A DNA stretch of 64,000 bases from Elusimicrobiota bacterium (GTDB taxonomy: Bacteria; Elusimicrobiota; Elusimicrobia; Elusimicrobiales; Elusimicrobiaceae). The DNA lies in contig WRFH01000003.1 in assembly GCA_009778915.1 (NCBI GenBank), positions 1 through 64,000 on the forward strand, read 5' to 3'. Position 1 is the first letter of the stretch. Every line of letters begins with the position of its first letter. Shown one piece after another: positions 16,480 through 25,867 of this stretch. Position numbers and translations under genes: made by a program. A model generated the notes under the pieces. It was given only the letters and a program-made list of their open reading frames with translations, made no database searches and was not told where the DNA came from.

Positions 16480-18335
16480 TTTTTTACCCATCCTTTGATG
16501 TTCTGCGCTATTTTCTCGGCGGAGGTACCTATAAGTTCATGCAGTTCCGCTGGTTTTCCGTGTTCAATAAATTCGTCTTTAATGCCCAGCCGCAGCAGCC
16601 GCGCGGCCAAATTATTATCCTCTAAAAATTCCGCGACCGCGGAACCGAAACCGCCGGCCAAAACATTATCCTCAATCGTAACGATATTTGAAGATTTTTT
16701 AAACGCGTCCTTAATAATTTCGCCGTCCAAAGGTTTAACAAACCGCATGTCCGCCACGCCGCAGGAAATGCCGCTCTCTTTCAAAATTTCCGCCGCGCGC
16801 AATGCGGCGCGGTATTTGTTGCCGACGGCAAGAATATTGACATCCTTACCTTTATGTTTAAAAACGCCCTTGCCTATTTCAAATTCTTTTAAACTTTTAT
16901 CCATTTCAACGCCAAACCCCGTGCCGCGCGGATAGCGCACCACAAAAGGCTTGCCCGACGCGAACGCCGTTTTCAAAGCGTGCTGAAGTTCATTTTCGTC
17001 CGACGGCGCGCAGATAATAAGGTTCGGCACGCTGCGCAAAAAACTTAAATCAAAAACGCCGTGGTGCGTAGGCCCATCTTCTCCGACGACGCCGGCGCGG
17101 TCAAGCGCAAAAACCACCGGCAGGTTTTGCAAAGCGACGTCATGCAGAATCTGGTCAAAGCAGCGCTGCGCGAAAGACGAATACAGCGCGAACACCGGTT
17201 TTAAACCGCCCGCGGCAAGCCCGGCGGCAAAAGTCGCGCCGTGCTCTTCGGCTATGCCGACGTCAAAATAGCGGTGAGGAAATTTGTTTCTGAATGCGTC
17301 CAAACCGGTGCCCTCCGGCATGGCGGCGGTTATGGCCACAATTTTTTCGTCTTTGGCGGCAAGTTTTACAATAGTATCAGAAAAAACCTGTGTAAACGTC
17401 GGCGCGGTCTGAACGCCGGTTTTGCCTTTGCCCGTCTCCAAATCAAAAATGCCGAGACCGTGAAAATCCGTCGGATGTTCTTCCGCCGGAGTATAGCCTT
17501 TGCCTTTTTTTGTCACAACGTGCAAAAGCACCGGGCCTTTAGTGTCTTTAATATCCTTTAAAACGTTAATCACTTCATTAATATCGTTGCCGTTAATCGG
17601 GCCGAAATAGCGGAAACCCATTTCTTCAAAAATGGTGCCCGGAAATAAAATAGCGCGCGCGCGTTTTGCAAGTTTCGCGGCGTCGTTGCCCAGTTTGCTT
17701 AAATTTTTGAGGAAATTTACAGCCTTATCTTCCGCCATCTGCACATATTTTTTGGTAATCAGGCGCGTCAAAAATTTGCCGAGCGCGCCCACGCGCTGCG
17801 AAATAAACATCTGGTTATCGTTCAAAACAACCAGCATATCGGTGCCGAGATTACCGGCGTTCTGCAAAGCTTCATAAATCATACCGCCGGTAAAAGCACC
17901 GTCGGACGCGATGGCCACTACTTTAGAATTTTCCTTATTCAAATCTCTTGCTATCGCCATGCCGAGCGCGGCGGATAACGACGTGGACGCGTGGCCCGCG
18001 CCGAACGCGTCATACTCTGACTCCGTTCTTTTCAGGAACCCGCTTAAGCCGCCTTTTGTTCTTACGGTCTTGAATTTTTCAAAACGCCCCGTCAAAATTT
18101 TATGCGCGTAAGCCTGGTGGCCCGTGTCAAAAACCAGTTTATCCTGCGGCGTATTATAAACATAATGCAGCGCGGTAATAATTTCCACCGCTCCCAGACT
18201 GGAACCCAGATGACCGCCGTTTTGACTGACGGCGGATAGTATCGCTTCCCTGATTTCGGCGCAAAGCGGGACAAGAAGTTCCGGATTTAAATTTCTTAAA
18301 TCCTGCGGCGTTCTTATGCTGGGTAAAATATTCAT
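16476..18335 (-). CDS. dxs: 1-deoxy-D-xylulose-5-phosphate synthase
   Basis: A 619-residue thiamine-diphosphate enzyme that condenses pyruvate and glyceraldehyde-3-P, the first step of the MEP isoprenoid pathway. Visible: GHLGSSLGAVEI, DTGHQAYAHKILTGR (catalytic His), the ThDP motif GDGAFTGGMIYEALQNAG..LNDNQM, and the transketolase-like DRAGVVGEDGPTHHGVFDL. The C-terminal transketolase domain ends in IKGWVKK. Start: ATG with GGAG 6 nt upstream, in a TGATG junction with ispA; a GTG one codon upstream is an alternative. Pairing with ispA puts prenyl chain supply in one operon. Confidence 0.95.
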   Translation of the reverse strand: MNILPSIRTPQDLRNLNPELLVPLCAEIREAILSAVSQNGGHLGSSLGAVEIITALHYVYNTPQDKLVFDTGHQAYAHKILTGRFEKFKTVRTKGGLSGFLKRTESEYDAFGAGHASTSLSAALGMAIARDLNKENSKVVAIASDGAFTGGMIYEALQNAGNLGTDMLVVLNDNQMFISQRVGALGKFLTRLITKKYVQMAEDKAVNFLKNLSKLGNDAAKLAKRARAILFPGTIFEEMGFRYFGPINGNDINEVINVLKDIKDTKGPVLLHVVTKKGKGYTPAEEHPTDFHGLGIFDLETGKGKTGVQTAPTFTQVFSDTIVKLAAKDEKIVAITAAMPEGTGLDAFRNKFPHRYFDVGIAEEHGATFAAGLAAGGLKPVFALYSSFAQRCFDQILHDVALQNLPVVFALDRAGVVGEDGPTHHGVFDLSFLRSVPNLIICAPSDENELQHALKTAFASGKPFVVRYPRGTGFGVEMDKSLKEFEIGKGVFKHKGKDVNILAVGNKYRAALRAAEILKESGISCGVADMRFVKPLDGEIIKDAFKKSSNIVTIEDNVLAGGFGSAVAEFLEDNNLAARLLRLGIKDEFIEHGKPAELHELIGTSAEKIAQNIKGWVKK

Positions 18336-19336
18336 CACATGCTCCTCTTAAGGAAAAAGTCCGCCATATCATAGAGCGGCGCCGCGGCTTTTTTATTTAA
18401 ACCTCTGACGCAGTTTAACGCGGCGACGGCTTCTTCTATTACAAACTTCGCGTATTTTCTGCTGGTTTCAAGGCCGTATAAAGAGACGAAAGTAAGTTTT
18501 TTATTCGCCGCGTCGCTGCCGGATTTGCCTAATTTTTTCTCGCTGACGGTAACGTCCAAAATATCGTCGACTATCTGGAACGCCAAACCCATAGCGGTTC
18601 CGTAACGACGCATATTTTCAATATCTTGTTCCGCCGCGCCGGCCAAAACTGCGCCCGCTTCGATTGCCGTTCTGATTAAAGCGCCGGTTTTATTCGCGTG
18701 GATATAAGATAAAACCGTTTCCGCGTTTATTTCTTTTATTGTTTCGGGAACAAGGAAATATTTTATATTTTTCCGCGCCAGCGTTTTGCTTTCCGATTTT
18801 ATTTTCTTAACGCGTTTTAAATTATTAACGGTAAGCCCCTCTGCGAACACGTCCGCCGTCTGGCCGCCTACCATTCCCTGCGCGCCGGCGCCGTTGGCAA
18901 ACACCGCAAGCGCGCGCAGCGTCCGCGCGGGCCCGACGGCCTTAACGTCCCCGTTGCGGGCAAAAACTTCAAAAGCGTAAGTCAGCAGCGCGTCGCCCGC
19001 CAGAAGCGCGGTGTCTTCCCCAAAAACTTTATGGTTTGTCGGTTTGCCGCGGCGCAAAGCGTCATTATCCATAGACGGCAAATCGTCGTGTATCAGCGAA
19101 TAAGTGTGCACCATTTCAAAAGCGCACGCGGCGGCGGTTACATCGGAATATTTTTTGCCAAAAGCCTCCGCCGCGGCCATTACCAGAACAGGCCGCACAC
19201 GCTTGCCGCCGGCGGAAAGAGAATAATTCATGGCGTCTTTCAAAATTTCCGGCGCGCCGGCGAGTCCGTCAATATATTCCGCCAGACTTTTTTCAACGTA
19301 AGCCGCTTTTGATTTAAGATATTTTTCAAATTCCAT
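18335..19336 (-). CDS. ispA: Geranyl/farnesyl diphosphate synthase (polyprenyl synthetase)
   Basis: A 333-residue short-chain trans-prenyltransferase. The first Asp-rich motif is DDLPSMDND (84-92) and the second IVDDILDVT in the C-terminal third. GKRVRP (44-49) and a KTGALI helix binding the diphosphate are present. Compared with E. coli IspA (299 aa) it is longer, with a Lys-rich insertion (KRVKKIKSESKTLARKN and following residues) between the GGQ..D segment and KTGALI. I start at MEFEKYLKSK because upstream in-frame codons run into the divergent hydF promoter. Translationally coupled to dxs. Confidence 0.9.
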   Translation of the reverse strand: MEFEKYLKSKAAYVEKSLAEYIDGLAGAPEILKDAMNYSLSAGGKRVRPVLVMAAAEAFGKKYSDVTAAACAFEMVHTYSLIHDDLPSMDNDALRRGKPTNHKVFGEDTALLAGDALLTYAFEVFARNGDVKAVGPARTLRALAVFANGAGAQGMVGGQTADVFAEGLTVNNLKRVKKIKSESKTLARKNIKYFLVPETIKEINAETVLSYIHANKTGALIRTAIEAGAVLAGAAEQDIENMRRYGTAMGLAFQIVDDILDVTVSEKKLGKSGSDAANKKLTFVSLYGLETSRKYAKFVIEEAVAALNCVRGLNKKAAAPLYDMADFFLKRSM

Positions 19337-19384
19337 ATTTCTGCCGTTGTCCTCCGCCGCGCTAAATAATATAATTATATCATT

Positions 19385-20551
19385 ATGATAAACAGACCGC
19401 ATATCGGAATATTCGGCCGCATGAACGTGGGTAAAAGCTCACTGTTCAACGCGCTGGCCGGGCAGACGCTTTCCATAGTTGACAACACGCCGGGCACAAC
19501 TACGGACCCCGTAAGAAAAATACTGGAAATAGAAGGCTTCGGCCCCGTCGTGCTGATAGACACCGGCGGCATTGACGACAAAAGCAGCCCGCTCGGTCTC
19601 CGACGCGTAAACCGCGCGATAGACATTGTCGACCAGATTGATTTGGCCATTTTAGTTTTTTCCCACAATAATTTTGCCGACTATGAGCAAAGCCTGATGA
19701 CAACTTTCCTCTACAAAAAAATACCGTTTTTCCTTGTCCACAGCAAAAACGATTTGGAGCCGCTTAAAGTCGAGATTACCGGAGCGGAAACCGTTACACG
19801 CTCACCGGAAAACCCGAATAAAACAAAAATTTTAAATCTTATAAAAAAGAATTTGAAAAAAATTTCTTCCGCGCCCAAATCCCTGCTTGAAAGCATGGCC
19901 GGAGAGGGCGACTCAATTTTGCTTGTAACGCCGATAGACGCCGAAGCGCCCGAAGGCCGCATGATACTGCCGCAGGTGCAAACCTTGCGCGCCGCGCTTG
20001 ATAAAAATATTATTGTGACATTCGCGCAGCCGGCGCAGCTTAAAACCGCGCTTGAAAAAAACAAAAATTTTAAGATTGTGATAACGGATTCCCAGGCGTT
20101 TGCCGAGGTTGCCAAAATCGTCCCGGAACATATTCCGCTGACAAGTTTTAGCATGTTGCTTGCGCGTATGCACAAAAATTTCAGGGATATGGTCAAGGGC
20201 GTCAGGCGGATTGATGATTTACAAAACGGCGACAAAGTTTTAATTTTGGAATCCTGCACTCACACAATAAACAACTGCGTCGACATCGGCCGCGTAAAAC
20301 TGCCGGCGCTTATACAAAAATATACCGGCAAAAAATTGGATTTTACCGTCACGGCCGGGCTTGACGCGCTGCCGGACGACCTGTCGTCTTACGCTCTTGC
20401 CGTGCAATGCGGCGGCTGCATGGCGACGGAAAAACAGCTTAAAAACCGTCTTAACAACGCTCTGGAAGCAGGATTGGCAATTACAAATTACGGTATGGCG
20501 ATATCTTACTGCAACGGTATTTTTGACAGGGTGTTAAAACCTTTATTGTAG
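19385..20551 (+). CDS. hydF: [FeFe]-hydrogenase maturation GTPase HydF
   Basis: A 388-residue protein. An Era-like GTPase domain starts with GRMNVGKSSLFNAL (G1), has the TTTDPV switch and DTGG (G3), and NKxD-like HSKND. The C-terminal half binds an Fe-S cluster through CTH (about 292-294, ESCTHTINNC) and CGGC (VQCGGCM), the HydF pattern CxH...CxxC. HydF is the scaffold that receives the 2Fe precursor made by HydE/HydG and delivers it to HydA, so its presence implies an [FeFe] hydrogenase and an anaerobic, H2-metabolising cell. HydE, HydG and HydA are not in the window. No Shine-Dalgarno; a TATAAT ends 9 nt before ATG. Confidence 0.93.
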   Translation: MINRPHIGIFGRMNVGKSSLFNALAGQTLSIVDNTPGTTTDPVRKILEIEGFGPVVLIDTGGIDDKSSPLGLRRVNRAIDIVDQIDLAILVFSHNNFADYEQSLMTTFLYKKIPFFLVHSKNDLEPLKVEITGAETVTRSPENPNKTKILNLIKKNLKKISSAPKSLLESMAGEGDSILLVTPIDAEAPEGRMILPQVQTLRAALDKNIIVTFAQPAQLKTALEKNKNFKIVITDSQAFAEVAKIVPEHIPLTSFSMLLARMHKNFRDMVKGVRRIDDLQNGDKVLILESCTHTINNCVDIGRVKLPALIQKYTGKKLDFTVTAGLDALPDDLSSYALAVQCGGCMATEKQLKNRLNNALEAGLAITNYGMAISYCNGIFDRVLKPLL

Positions 20552-20563
20552 ACATAACGGCAT

Positions 20564-20597
20564 AAAAAAACCGCGTATTTTAATACGCGGTTTTTTT
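20564..20597 (+). terminator. Bidirectional terminator between hydF and a leftward lipoprotein gene
   Basis: AAAAAAACCGCGTATT pairs with AATACGCGGTTTTTTT, giving T7 tails on both strands between convergent genes. Confidence 0.93.
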
Positions 20598-20602
20598 ATT
20601 TA

Positions 20603-21043
20603 TTACATCGAATCATCATCAGAAGAAGAATCCTGAGAAGAGTCATCAGGCTGCGGCTGTGGCGCCGCGGCTGAAGTATCTGTCTGCGCGGCCGAAGTAT
20701 CCGGCTGGGCACTGCTGCCGCCGCTCATATAGCGTTTGGGGCGTTTCATAGGCCCGCCCGTCGCGGCTTTATCCGCAGCTTTTGGCGCGGGCGCGGCTCC
20801 CGTAAGCGGCATGTCTTTTTCGTCAAAATAAAAAGTTTCCTGCGGCTGTATGCGGAAAATATAATCGGACTCTATAATCGGCGGCGCGGCCCTGCGCTCG
20901 CCCTGGACGGAAGATTTATTGGCGGCCTGGTATTCGCCGTCTTTTATATAAAGTTGTTTGGCCTGCGTGGTCTGCTTGGTTGACGAAGAAGAGCAAGCGC
21001 ACACCGCCAGAGCGGACAAAAATAATATTGAAAGTTTTCTCAT
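20603..21043 (-). CDS. Low-complexity lipoprotein
   Basis: A 146-residue protein, not recognised. The signal peptide ends VCAC (C17; the lipobox is slightly off-consensus), followed by a Ser/Thr/Gln-rich stretch, a short ordered-looking segment (IIESDYIFRIQPQETFYFDEKDMPL, split here only for reading) and an Ala/Pro/Ser/Asp-rich disordered tail with TDTSAA repeats. Its ATG overlaps the folD stop (ATGA). Probably an envelope lipoprotein; no function assigned. Confidence 0.65.
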   Translation of the reverse strand: MRKLSILFLSALAVCACSSSSTKQTTQAKQLYIKDGEYQAANKSSVQGERRAAPPIIESDYIFRIQPQETFYFDEKDMPLTGAAPAPKAADKAATGGPMKRPKRYMSGGSSAQPDTSAAQTDTSAAAPQPQPDDSSQDSSSDDDSM

Positions 21044-21921
21044 ACCTTCTCCAGTCCTCTTTCTACAGATATTATAATGTTTTCAAGCAAACATGCAAGA
21101 GTCACCGGCCCGACGCCGCCCGGGACCGGAGTAATTTGGGAAGCCTTATTTTTAACGTCTTCAAAATCAACGTCGCCGCAAAAAACACCTTGAGCGTCCT
21201 GGTTTGTCCCGACGTCGATTACTACCGCTCCGTTTTTAATCATACTGCTTTTGACAAACCGCGCTTTGCCTATCGCGCTTATAACAATATCTGAATTTTG
21301 CAGCGCGGCGGCCAAATCCTTCGTCCGCGAATGGCAGATTTTGACGGTGGCGTCCTTACACGTCAGCATATGCGCAAGCGGTTTGCCGACGGTCGCGCTT
21401 CTTCCTATAACCGCGACTTCCGCGCCTGATAAATTTATTTTATAATGCTCAAGCAGTTTCATAACGGCCATCGCCGTCGCCGGCGGGAAACCGCGCATTG
21501 TTTCAACTTCTTTCCAGTTTTTGCACATGAAAAGCCGGCCCATGCTCAGCACGGAAGAGCCGTCTATATCCTTCTCCGCCGCCAGATTTTCCCAGACTTC
21601 AAGAGTGTTCAAATGCTTAGGCAGCGGCTTGGGCACAAGAAGAGCGTCTATTGTTCTGCTGGAAGATAAATTTTTTATGATTTGCAAAAATTCGGCATGC
21701 GTCGTATTTTCGGTAATGTCGATAACCTGCGCGTCAATGCCGGTTTTTTGCGCCGCCTCAACTTCCTTTTTAAGATAAACGTAAGAGCCGTAATCCGCCG
21801 CCCAGCCTATGCCGGCAAGTTTGGGCTTGCGCCCAAGTTTTTGCGCGCAGACGGCCGCCCGCGCGGGCAGGGTATCTCTTATCAAAGCAGCTAAAGTTTT
21901 TCCCTCTAATATCATATTCAT
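21040..21921 (-). CDS. folD: Divergent methylenetetrahydrofolate dehydrogenase/cyclohydrolase
   Basis: A 293-residue FolD-family protein. Catalytic Tyr/Lys are in SYVYLKKE, the KDIDG Asp is kept, the Rossmann segment is VIGRSATVGKPLAHML, and the C-terminal PVPGGVGPVT is intact. The strictly conserved catalytic Gln of the QLPLP motif is missing: the segment reads LLVPKPLP. The PCTP motif is also altered (GFPPATAMAV). So dehydrogenase activity is plausible, while cyclohydrolase activity is uncertain. The start is ambiguous (ATG, or a second ATG two codons later), with no clear Shine-Dalgarno. It lies 15 bp after lptD. Confidence 0.87.
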   Translation of the reverse strand: MNMILEGKTLAALIRDTLPARAAVCAQKLGRKPKLAGIGWAADYGSYVYLKKEVEAAQKTGIDAQVIDITENTTHAEFLQIIKNLSSSRTIDALLVPKPLPKHLNTLEVWENLAAEKDIDGSSVLSMGRLFMCKNWKEVETMRGFPPATAMAVMKLLEHYKINLSGAEVAVIGRSATVGKPLAHMLTCKDATVKICHSRTKDLAAALQNSDIVISAIGKARFVKSSMIKNGAVVIDVGTNQDAQGVFCGDVDFEDVKNKASQITPVPGGVGPVTLACLLENIIISVERGLEKV

Positions 21922-21936
21922 ATCATACTAAATTAG

Positions 21937-24018
21937 TTATCTGAAATCGCCCGGGCGGCGCCACGGGTACCAGAAATTATCTTCCGGCGCGGTAGCGTTT
22001 TTGCGGCTGTTTTTGCCGCAGTATACGTTTACGCGGAAATTGAAAGACAGGTTCTCGTTCCTGTCCACCACGCCTACCATTATGCCCGCGTCGTGAAATT
22101 CTTTATAAAACATTAAACTTTTTGAATACGCGCTGAACATGCCCTGCTTAATTTCAAAATCCATGCCGGCGTCAAAAGACCAGCTTAAACCCGCCGGGCG
22201 GAACCAAAGCCTGGAATTTATCAGATAACTATTGGGGTCGTTTGCGTGGTTTGTCATACCGAGCAGGCCGCGGCTTTGGCGGAAAAGGTTAAAATCGCTC
22301 TGCATTATAAAAGCTTTGTTGCCGTCGTTAACGTCATACTGCTCCTGCGCGAAAAGGTTTAAACTGCCGTCCTGCGCGTTATAACCTATTTCGCCCAGCA
22401 GCGGGTCCCAGCGCTCGCCGTAAGTCCAAGCGCCGCTGTTGTCCCCGACGTTATACCCGGTGCCCAAGCGCACGTATAAAAACGGCGTCGGGCGGTAATA
22501 ATTTTGGATATAAACTTTATTGCTTTCTATGCCGCCGTCCGGGGATATAGTGTCCGTCTGAAGCGTACCGGTGGAAAAACGTTTTAAATAATTATAAGAA
22601 ACGTCCAGTGAACCCGTGATAAGATTTGCCCGCAGATTGCCGCCGCCGCCAAGACGGGTGACGTAGGAATTTTCGTCGCTGAACTGGTCCCCGAACGTCA
22701 GGCGTTCGTCAAGCGTGGCATAGGGCACAAACGTAAAAGTCCTGTTTATTTTAAAAGACCGCTGCGTCCTGTAAACTGCGGACGCCGTCTGAGTAAAACC
22801 CTGGTTCAAAATTTCAGTGTTGCTGATATTCGCGGAAAAATTGTTTACCAGACCTAAAGGCAGCGTAAACGGCATAAGCTGATAATCAAAACTCGGCAAA
22901 GTTTTCTGCTGCGTGACATATTTATTCAGAGTAGTATCAAACAGGTCCTGCTGCGAATAACTTATGCGCGTGATGGACTTCCTGGTCTGACGTGAGAACG
23001 CAAAATTAATATCCTGGTCCGGCATAAATTTAAAAGGGTCCGAACGGAAAAATGTGTCGTTAAAATACGGGTCCGACACGCTTCTGAACTGCGACTGGTT
23101 TGTATAAATGGCGCCGCCGTCTTCCCTGTTAAGCTGGTCGGAACTGTCAAACAGCTGCGCCCATAAAGAACCCGTCACGCCCCAGCGGAAAGTGCCGGCG
23201 ACATTATCGTTAATCGCGTAAGCCTCCGCCGTGCCTTTAACTTTTTCCGTGTCTTTCACGAGTAACTGCCCGCCGTAACCTATGCCGGATTTTAAATAGC
23301 CGTCCAAATTCACCGTCGCGCGCAGCTGCGGTATAGGATAAAAAACGGTGCTGGTCAGAAGGCCGAAACCGGTTTTATTGCTCTGCGAAAAATCAACGTA
23401 CGTCGTAAAAGGCTGCTGCGGCGCCAAAGAGCGCCAGAAAACCGGCAGATAAAAAACCGGAATATCGCTGAGGTACAAAAGCGCGTTAGTGCCGAAAATT
23501 CTTTTTTCCGGGCTCATTGAAACGGAGCCGACTTTCAAGTAATAATGCGGTTTTTCAACGTCGCAGCAAGTGACTTCCGCGCCTTTATAAACTTGTCTGC
23601 CGTCTTTAACCTCCGCGCTTTTGGCGTTTAAAATGCGTATCGGCGGATAGACGGCGGAAATATTTTTAATTTTTAAATCTTTGGTATCGTAATTATATTC
23701 AATGTCCTGCCCGTTAAAAACGCCGCTGTCCTGCTCCGCCCTGACGGGGCCGTTCGAAAAAATCGTGCTTGTGTTCTGGTCTATTATAAGGTTATTCGCG
23801 TAAAACCGCGTTTCGTCCATATTCGGTGAAGTGAAAAGCAGGCTTACGTTGCCAAGCAGGCTTATGGTGCGCGCGTCGGCGTTGTAATCCAGTTTGTCCG
23901 CGTTAAAATAGATATAACTGTCGCCGGGCGGGGGCGGCAGTTCATATTCCGCGGAATATAACGGCGCGGCCGCGGCTAAAATTGAGAAGAGAAGTAAGGT
24001 AACTTTTTTATTTACCAT
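21937..24018 (-). CDS. lptD: LPS-assembly outer-membrane protein LptD
   Basis: A 693-residue protein: signal peptide (1-22), N-terminal OstA-like beta-jellyroll domain (about 30-130; YFNADKLDYNADARTISLLGNVSL), then a large C-terminal beta-barrel rich in alternating aromatic strands, ending in NFWYPWRRPGDFR. A CC pair (EVTCCDVEKP) lies early in the barrel. LptD with LptE inserts lipopolysaccharide into the outer leaflet, so this cell has an LPS-type outer membrane. It overlaps the kinase gene upstream by 11 nt. Confidence 0.88.
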   Translation of the reverse strand: MVNKKVTLLLFSILAAAAPLYSAEYELPPPPGDSYIYFNADKLDYNADARTISLLGNVSLLFTSPNMDETRFYANNLIIDQNTSTIFSNGPVRAEQDSGVFNGQDIEYNYDTKDLKIKNISAVYPPIRILNAKSAEVKDGRQVYKGAEVTCCDVEKPHYYLKVGSVSMSPEKRIFGTNALLYLSDIPVFYLPVFWRSLAPQQPFTTYVDFSQSNKTGFGLLTSTVFYPIPQLRATVNLDGYLKSGIGYGGQLLVKDTEKVKGTAEAYAINDNVAGTFRWGVTGSLWAQLFDSSDQLNREDGGAIYTNQSQFRSVSDPYFNDTFFRSDPFKFMPDQDINFAFSRQTRKSITRISYSQQDLFDTTLNKYVTQQKTLPSFDYQLMPFTLPLGLVNNFSANISNTEILNQGFTQTASAVYRTQRSFKINRTFTFVPYATLDERLTFGDQFSDENSYVTRLGGGGNLRANLITGSLDVSYNYLKRFSTGTLQTDTISPDGGIESNKVYIQNYYRPTPFLYVRLGTGYNVGDNSGAWTYGERWDPLLGEIGYNAQDGSLNLFAQEQYDVNDGNKAFIMQSDFNLFRQSRGLLGMTNHANDPNSYLINSRLWFRPAGLSWSFDAGMDFEIKQGMFSAYSKSLMFYKEFHDAGIMVGVVDRNENLSFNFRVNVYCGKNSRKNATAPEDNFWYPWRRPGDFR

Positions 24019-24976
24019 TATTTTGGTTCATCGCGTAGAGAGCGGCGCCCAGGCCGCCGGTTTCGGGCAGCGTGGAAGTAAAAATTTTAAGTTTGTCAAA
24101 CGGAGTTCTTATGCGCTGCCCGTCAAGACATTTTTTTAAAGCCGGCATAAAATATTTATGCGCGCGCGAAACGCCGCCCGTCAGAACAACCGCGTCCAAA
24201 TCAAGCAGCATAACCGCGCCGGCTATGCCGGAACCGAGCGCGTGCCCGACGGTACTCCATACTTTTGCCGCGCTCTTGCAGCCCTTTTCCGCCGCCTCAA
24301 ACACGCGCTCAACTTTAAAATTTTTAAGGTCGCCGGCGGTGAAGGCCAGCATGCTTTTAGGGTTCTTTTTAATTTCGGCTTTGACTAGCCGGAGTATTCC
24401 GGCCGTGCCGGCGTAAGATTCAAGACATCCGCGCGCGCCGCAGCCGCAGACAGGCGCGTCTTTGGCTTCGGAAAGTTTTATGTGCCCTATTTCCCCCGCC
24501 GTGCCGTGCGAACCCTGAAAAAGCTCCCCGTCCAAAATAAGCCCGCCGCCTATGCCGGTGCCCAGCGTTATAACCAGCACGTTTTTATATTTTTTCTTAA
24601 GCTGCAGTTCGTAAACGCCCCACGCGGCAATGGTCGCGTCATTGGCGACGACGGGCTTTATGCCGGTCAGCTTTTCAATGCCCTCGCCGACTTTAATATT
24701 TCTGATATGCCGGCCGTTAAATTTTAAATTCGTGCCGAAGCGCAGAACGCCGTTTTTATTATCCACGTCGCCGGGTAAGCCTATGCCGATTACAATTTTT
24801 TCGCCTTTAAAAAATTCTTTCCACTCGTTTACAAAATCCGCAATCTGTTTTATAAAATCGTCAGGTCCTTTGCTCATGTCCGTGTCCAAACGGAAAGTCG
24901 TCACCACTTTGCCGCCTTTGTTGACGGCAAAAAATTTTACAAAAGTTCCGCCGACGTCGATTCCTATGGCTATCAT
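24008..24976 (-). CDS. glk: ROK-family glucokinase
   Basis: A 322-residue ROK kinase. IGIDVGGTFVKFF (4-16) is the phosphate-binding motif, NDATIAAWG holds the catalytic region, TLGTGIGGGLILDGELFQG and AGEIGHIKL lead to the structural zinc site CGCGARGCLES. This canonical zinc motif, absent from the other ROK protein in the window, fits a glucokinase making glucose-6-P. ATG is chosen because GGAGGG lies 8 nt upstream and the xerC stop is 1 nt before it; upstream in-frame codons lie inside xerC. Confidence 0.88.
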   Translation of the reverse strand: MIAIGIDVGGTFVKFFAVNKGGKVVTTFRLDTDMSKGPDDFIKQIADFVNEWKEFFKGEKIVIGIGLPGDVDNKNGVLRFGTNLKFNGRHIRNIKVGEGIEKLTGIKPVVANDATIAAWGVYELQLKKKYKNVLVITLGTGIGGGLILDGELFQGSHGTAGEIGHIKLSEAKDAPVCGCGARGCLESYAGTAGILRLVKAEIKKNPKSMLAFTAGDLKNFKVERVFEAAEKGCKSAAKVWSTVGHALGSGIAGAVMLLDLDAVVLTGGVSRAHKYFMPALKKCLDGQRIRTPFDKLKIFTSTLPETGGLGAALYAMNQNNGK

Positions 24977-24977
24977 A

Positions 24978-25865
24978 TTATTTTCCCTCCGTGGACCGCG
25001 GGTGCGAGTCCCCGTAAACTTTTTTAAGCCTTTCCAAAGACACGTGCGTGTAAACCTGCGTCGCAGCCAGACTTTTGTGGCCAAGCATTTCCTGCAGACT
25101 TCTCAAATCACAGCCGTTGTTAAGCATGTGAGTTGCAAAAGAGTGCCGCAGGCTGTGCGGCGTTACGCGGCGGGCCAGGTTTGCCTTTATTGTAATATTT
25201 TTTATAAGATACGCAAGCCCGTCCCCCGTCAGCCTGCCGCCTAATCTGTTCAGAAAAAGAGGCGATTTGCCGTCGTACGCCGGCCGCGCGGCCAGATATC
25301 CCTTAACGGCGTCAATGGCCGCGTCGGTTATCGGCACCAGCCTTTCTTTTGAACCTTTTCCCATAACGCGCACGACGCCAAGGTTTAAATCAATATCGGA
25401 AATTGAAAGACCGGTAACCTCGCTCCTGCGCAGGCCGCTTGAATAAATAAGTTCGAACAAAGCCTTGTCCCGCGCCGGCATTTTGCCCTGGTTCGCGGCC
25501 GTATCAAGCAGTCTTCCGGTCTCGGCCTCCGTCAGGAATTTAGGCAGCAGACGCTCCCTTTTGGGCAGCGGCAAAAGTTTAAAAGGGTTAATCTGGATAA
25601 TGCCCTGTTTAAGCAGATATTTAGCAAAACTCCTGAGCACGGAAATTTTGCGCAGGACAGTATTTTTTTTAGAATTTTTTTCCGTGATAAGCGCCAGATA
25701 AGCGCGCAGATTTTTATGTAAAAAAAACTGTTCCGGCGCCAGTTTTTGCGCGGCAAGATAAGCGTCTACCTCCGCCAAATCCGCGCCGTAAGCGCGCAGA
25801 GTGTGGGGCGAAAAATTTTTGCTCTGCAAATGCAAAACAAACCGTGCGCTTAAAGTATTTTCCAT
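24978..25865 (-). CDS. xerC: Tyrosine recombinase XerC/XerD
   Basis: A 295-residue site-specific recombinase. N-terminal SAM-like core-binding domain (SPHTLRAYGADLAEVDAYL), then the catalytic domain with Arg I in YSSGLRRSEV, Lys in MGKGSKERLVP, HSLRHSFATHML (His/Arg II), LGHKS and the nucleophile Tyr in TQVYTHV. Full length for chromosome-dimer resolution enzymes. It sits in an operon-like run with topA. Start ATG follows GACGGAG; this upstream sequence is shared with rarA (see repeat). Confidence 0.92.
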   Translation of the reverse strand: MENTLSARFVLHLQSKNFSPHTLRAYGADLAEVDAYLAAQKLAPEQFFLHKNLRAYLALITEKNSKKNTVLRKISVLRSFAKYLLKQGIIQINPFKLLPLPKRERLLPKFLTEAETGRLLDTAANQGKMPARDKALFELIYSSGLRRSEVTGLSISDIDLNLGVVRVMGKGSKERLVPITDAAIDAVKGYLAARPAYDGKSPLFLNRLGGRLTGDGLAYLIKNITIKANLARRVTPHSLRHSFATHMLNNGCDLRSLQEMLGHKSLAATQVYTHVSLERLKKVYGDSHPRSTEGK

Positions 25866-25867
25866 CA

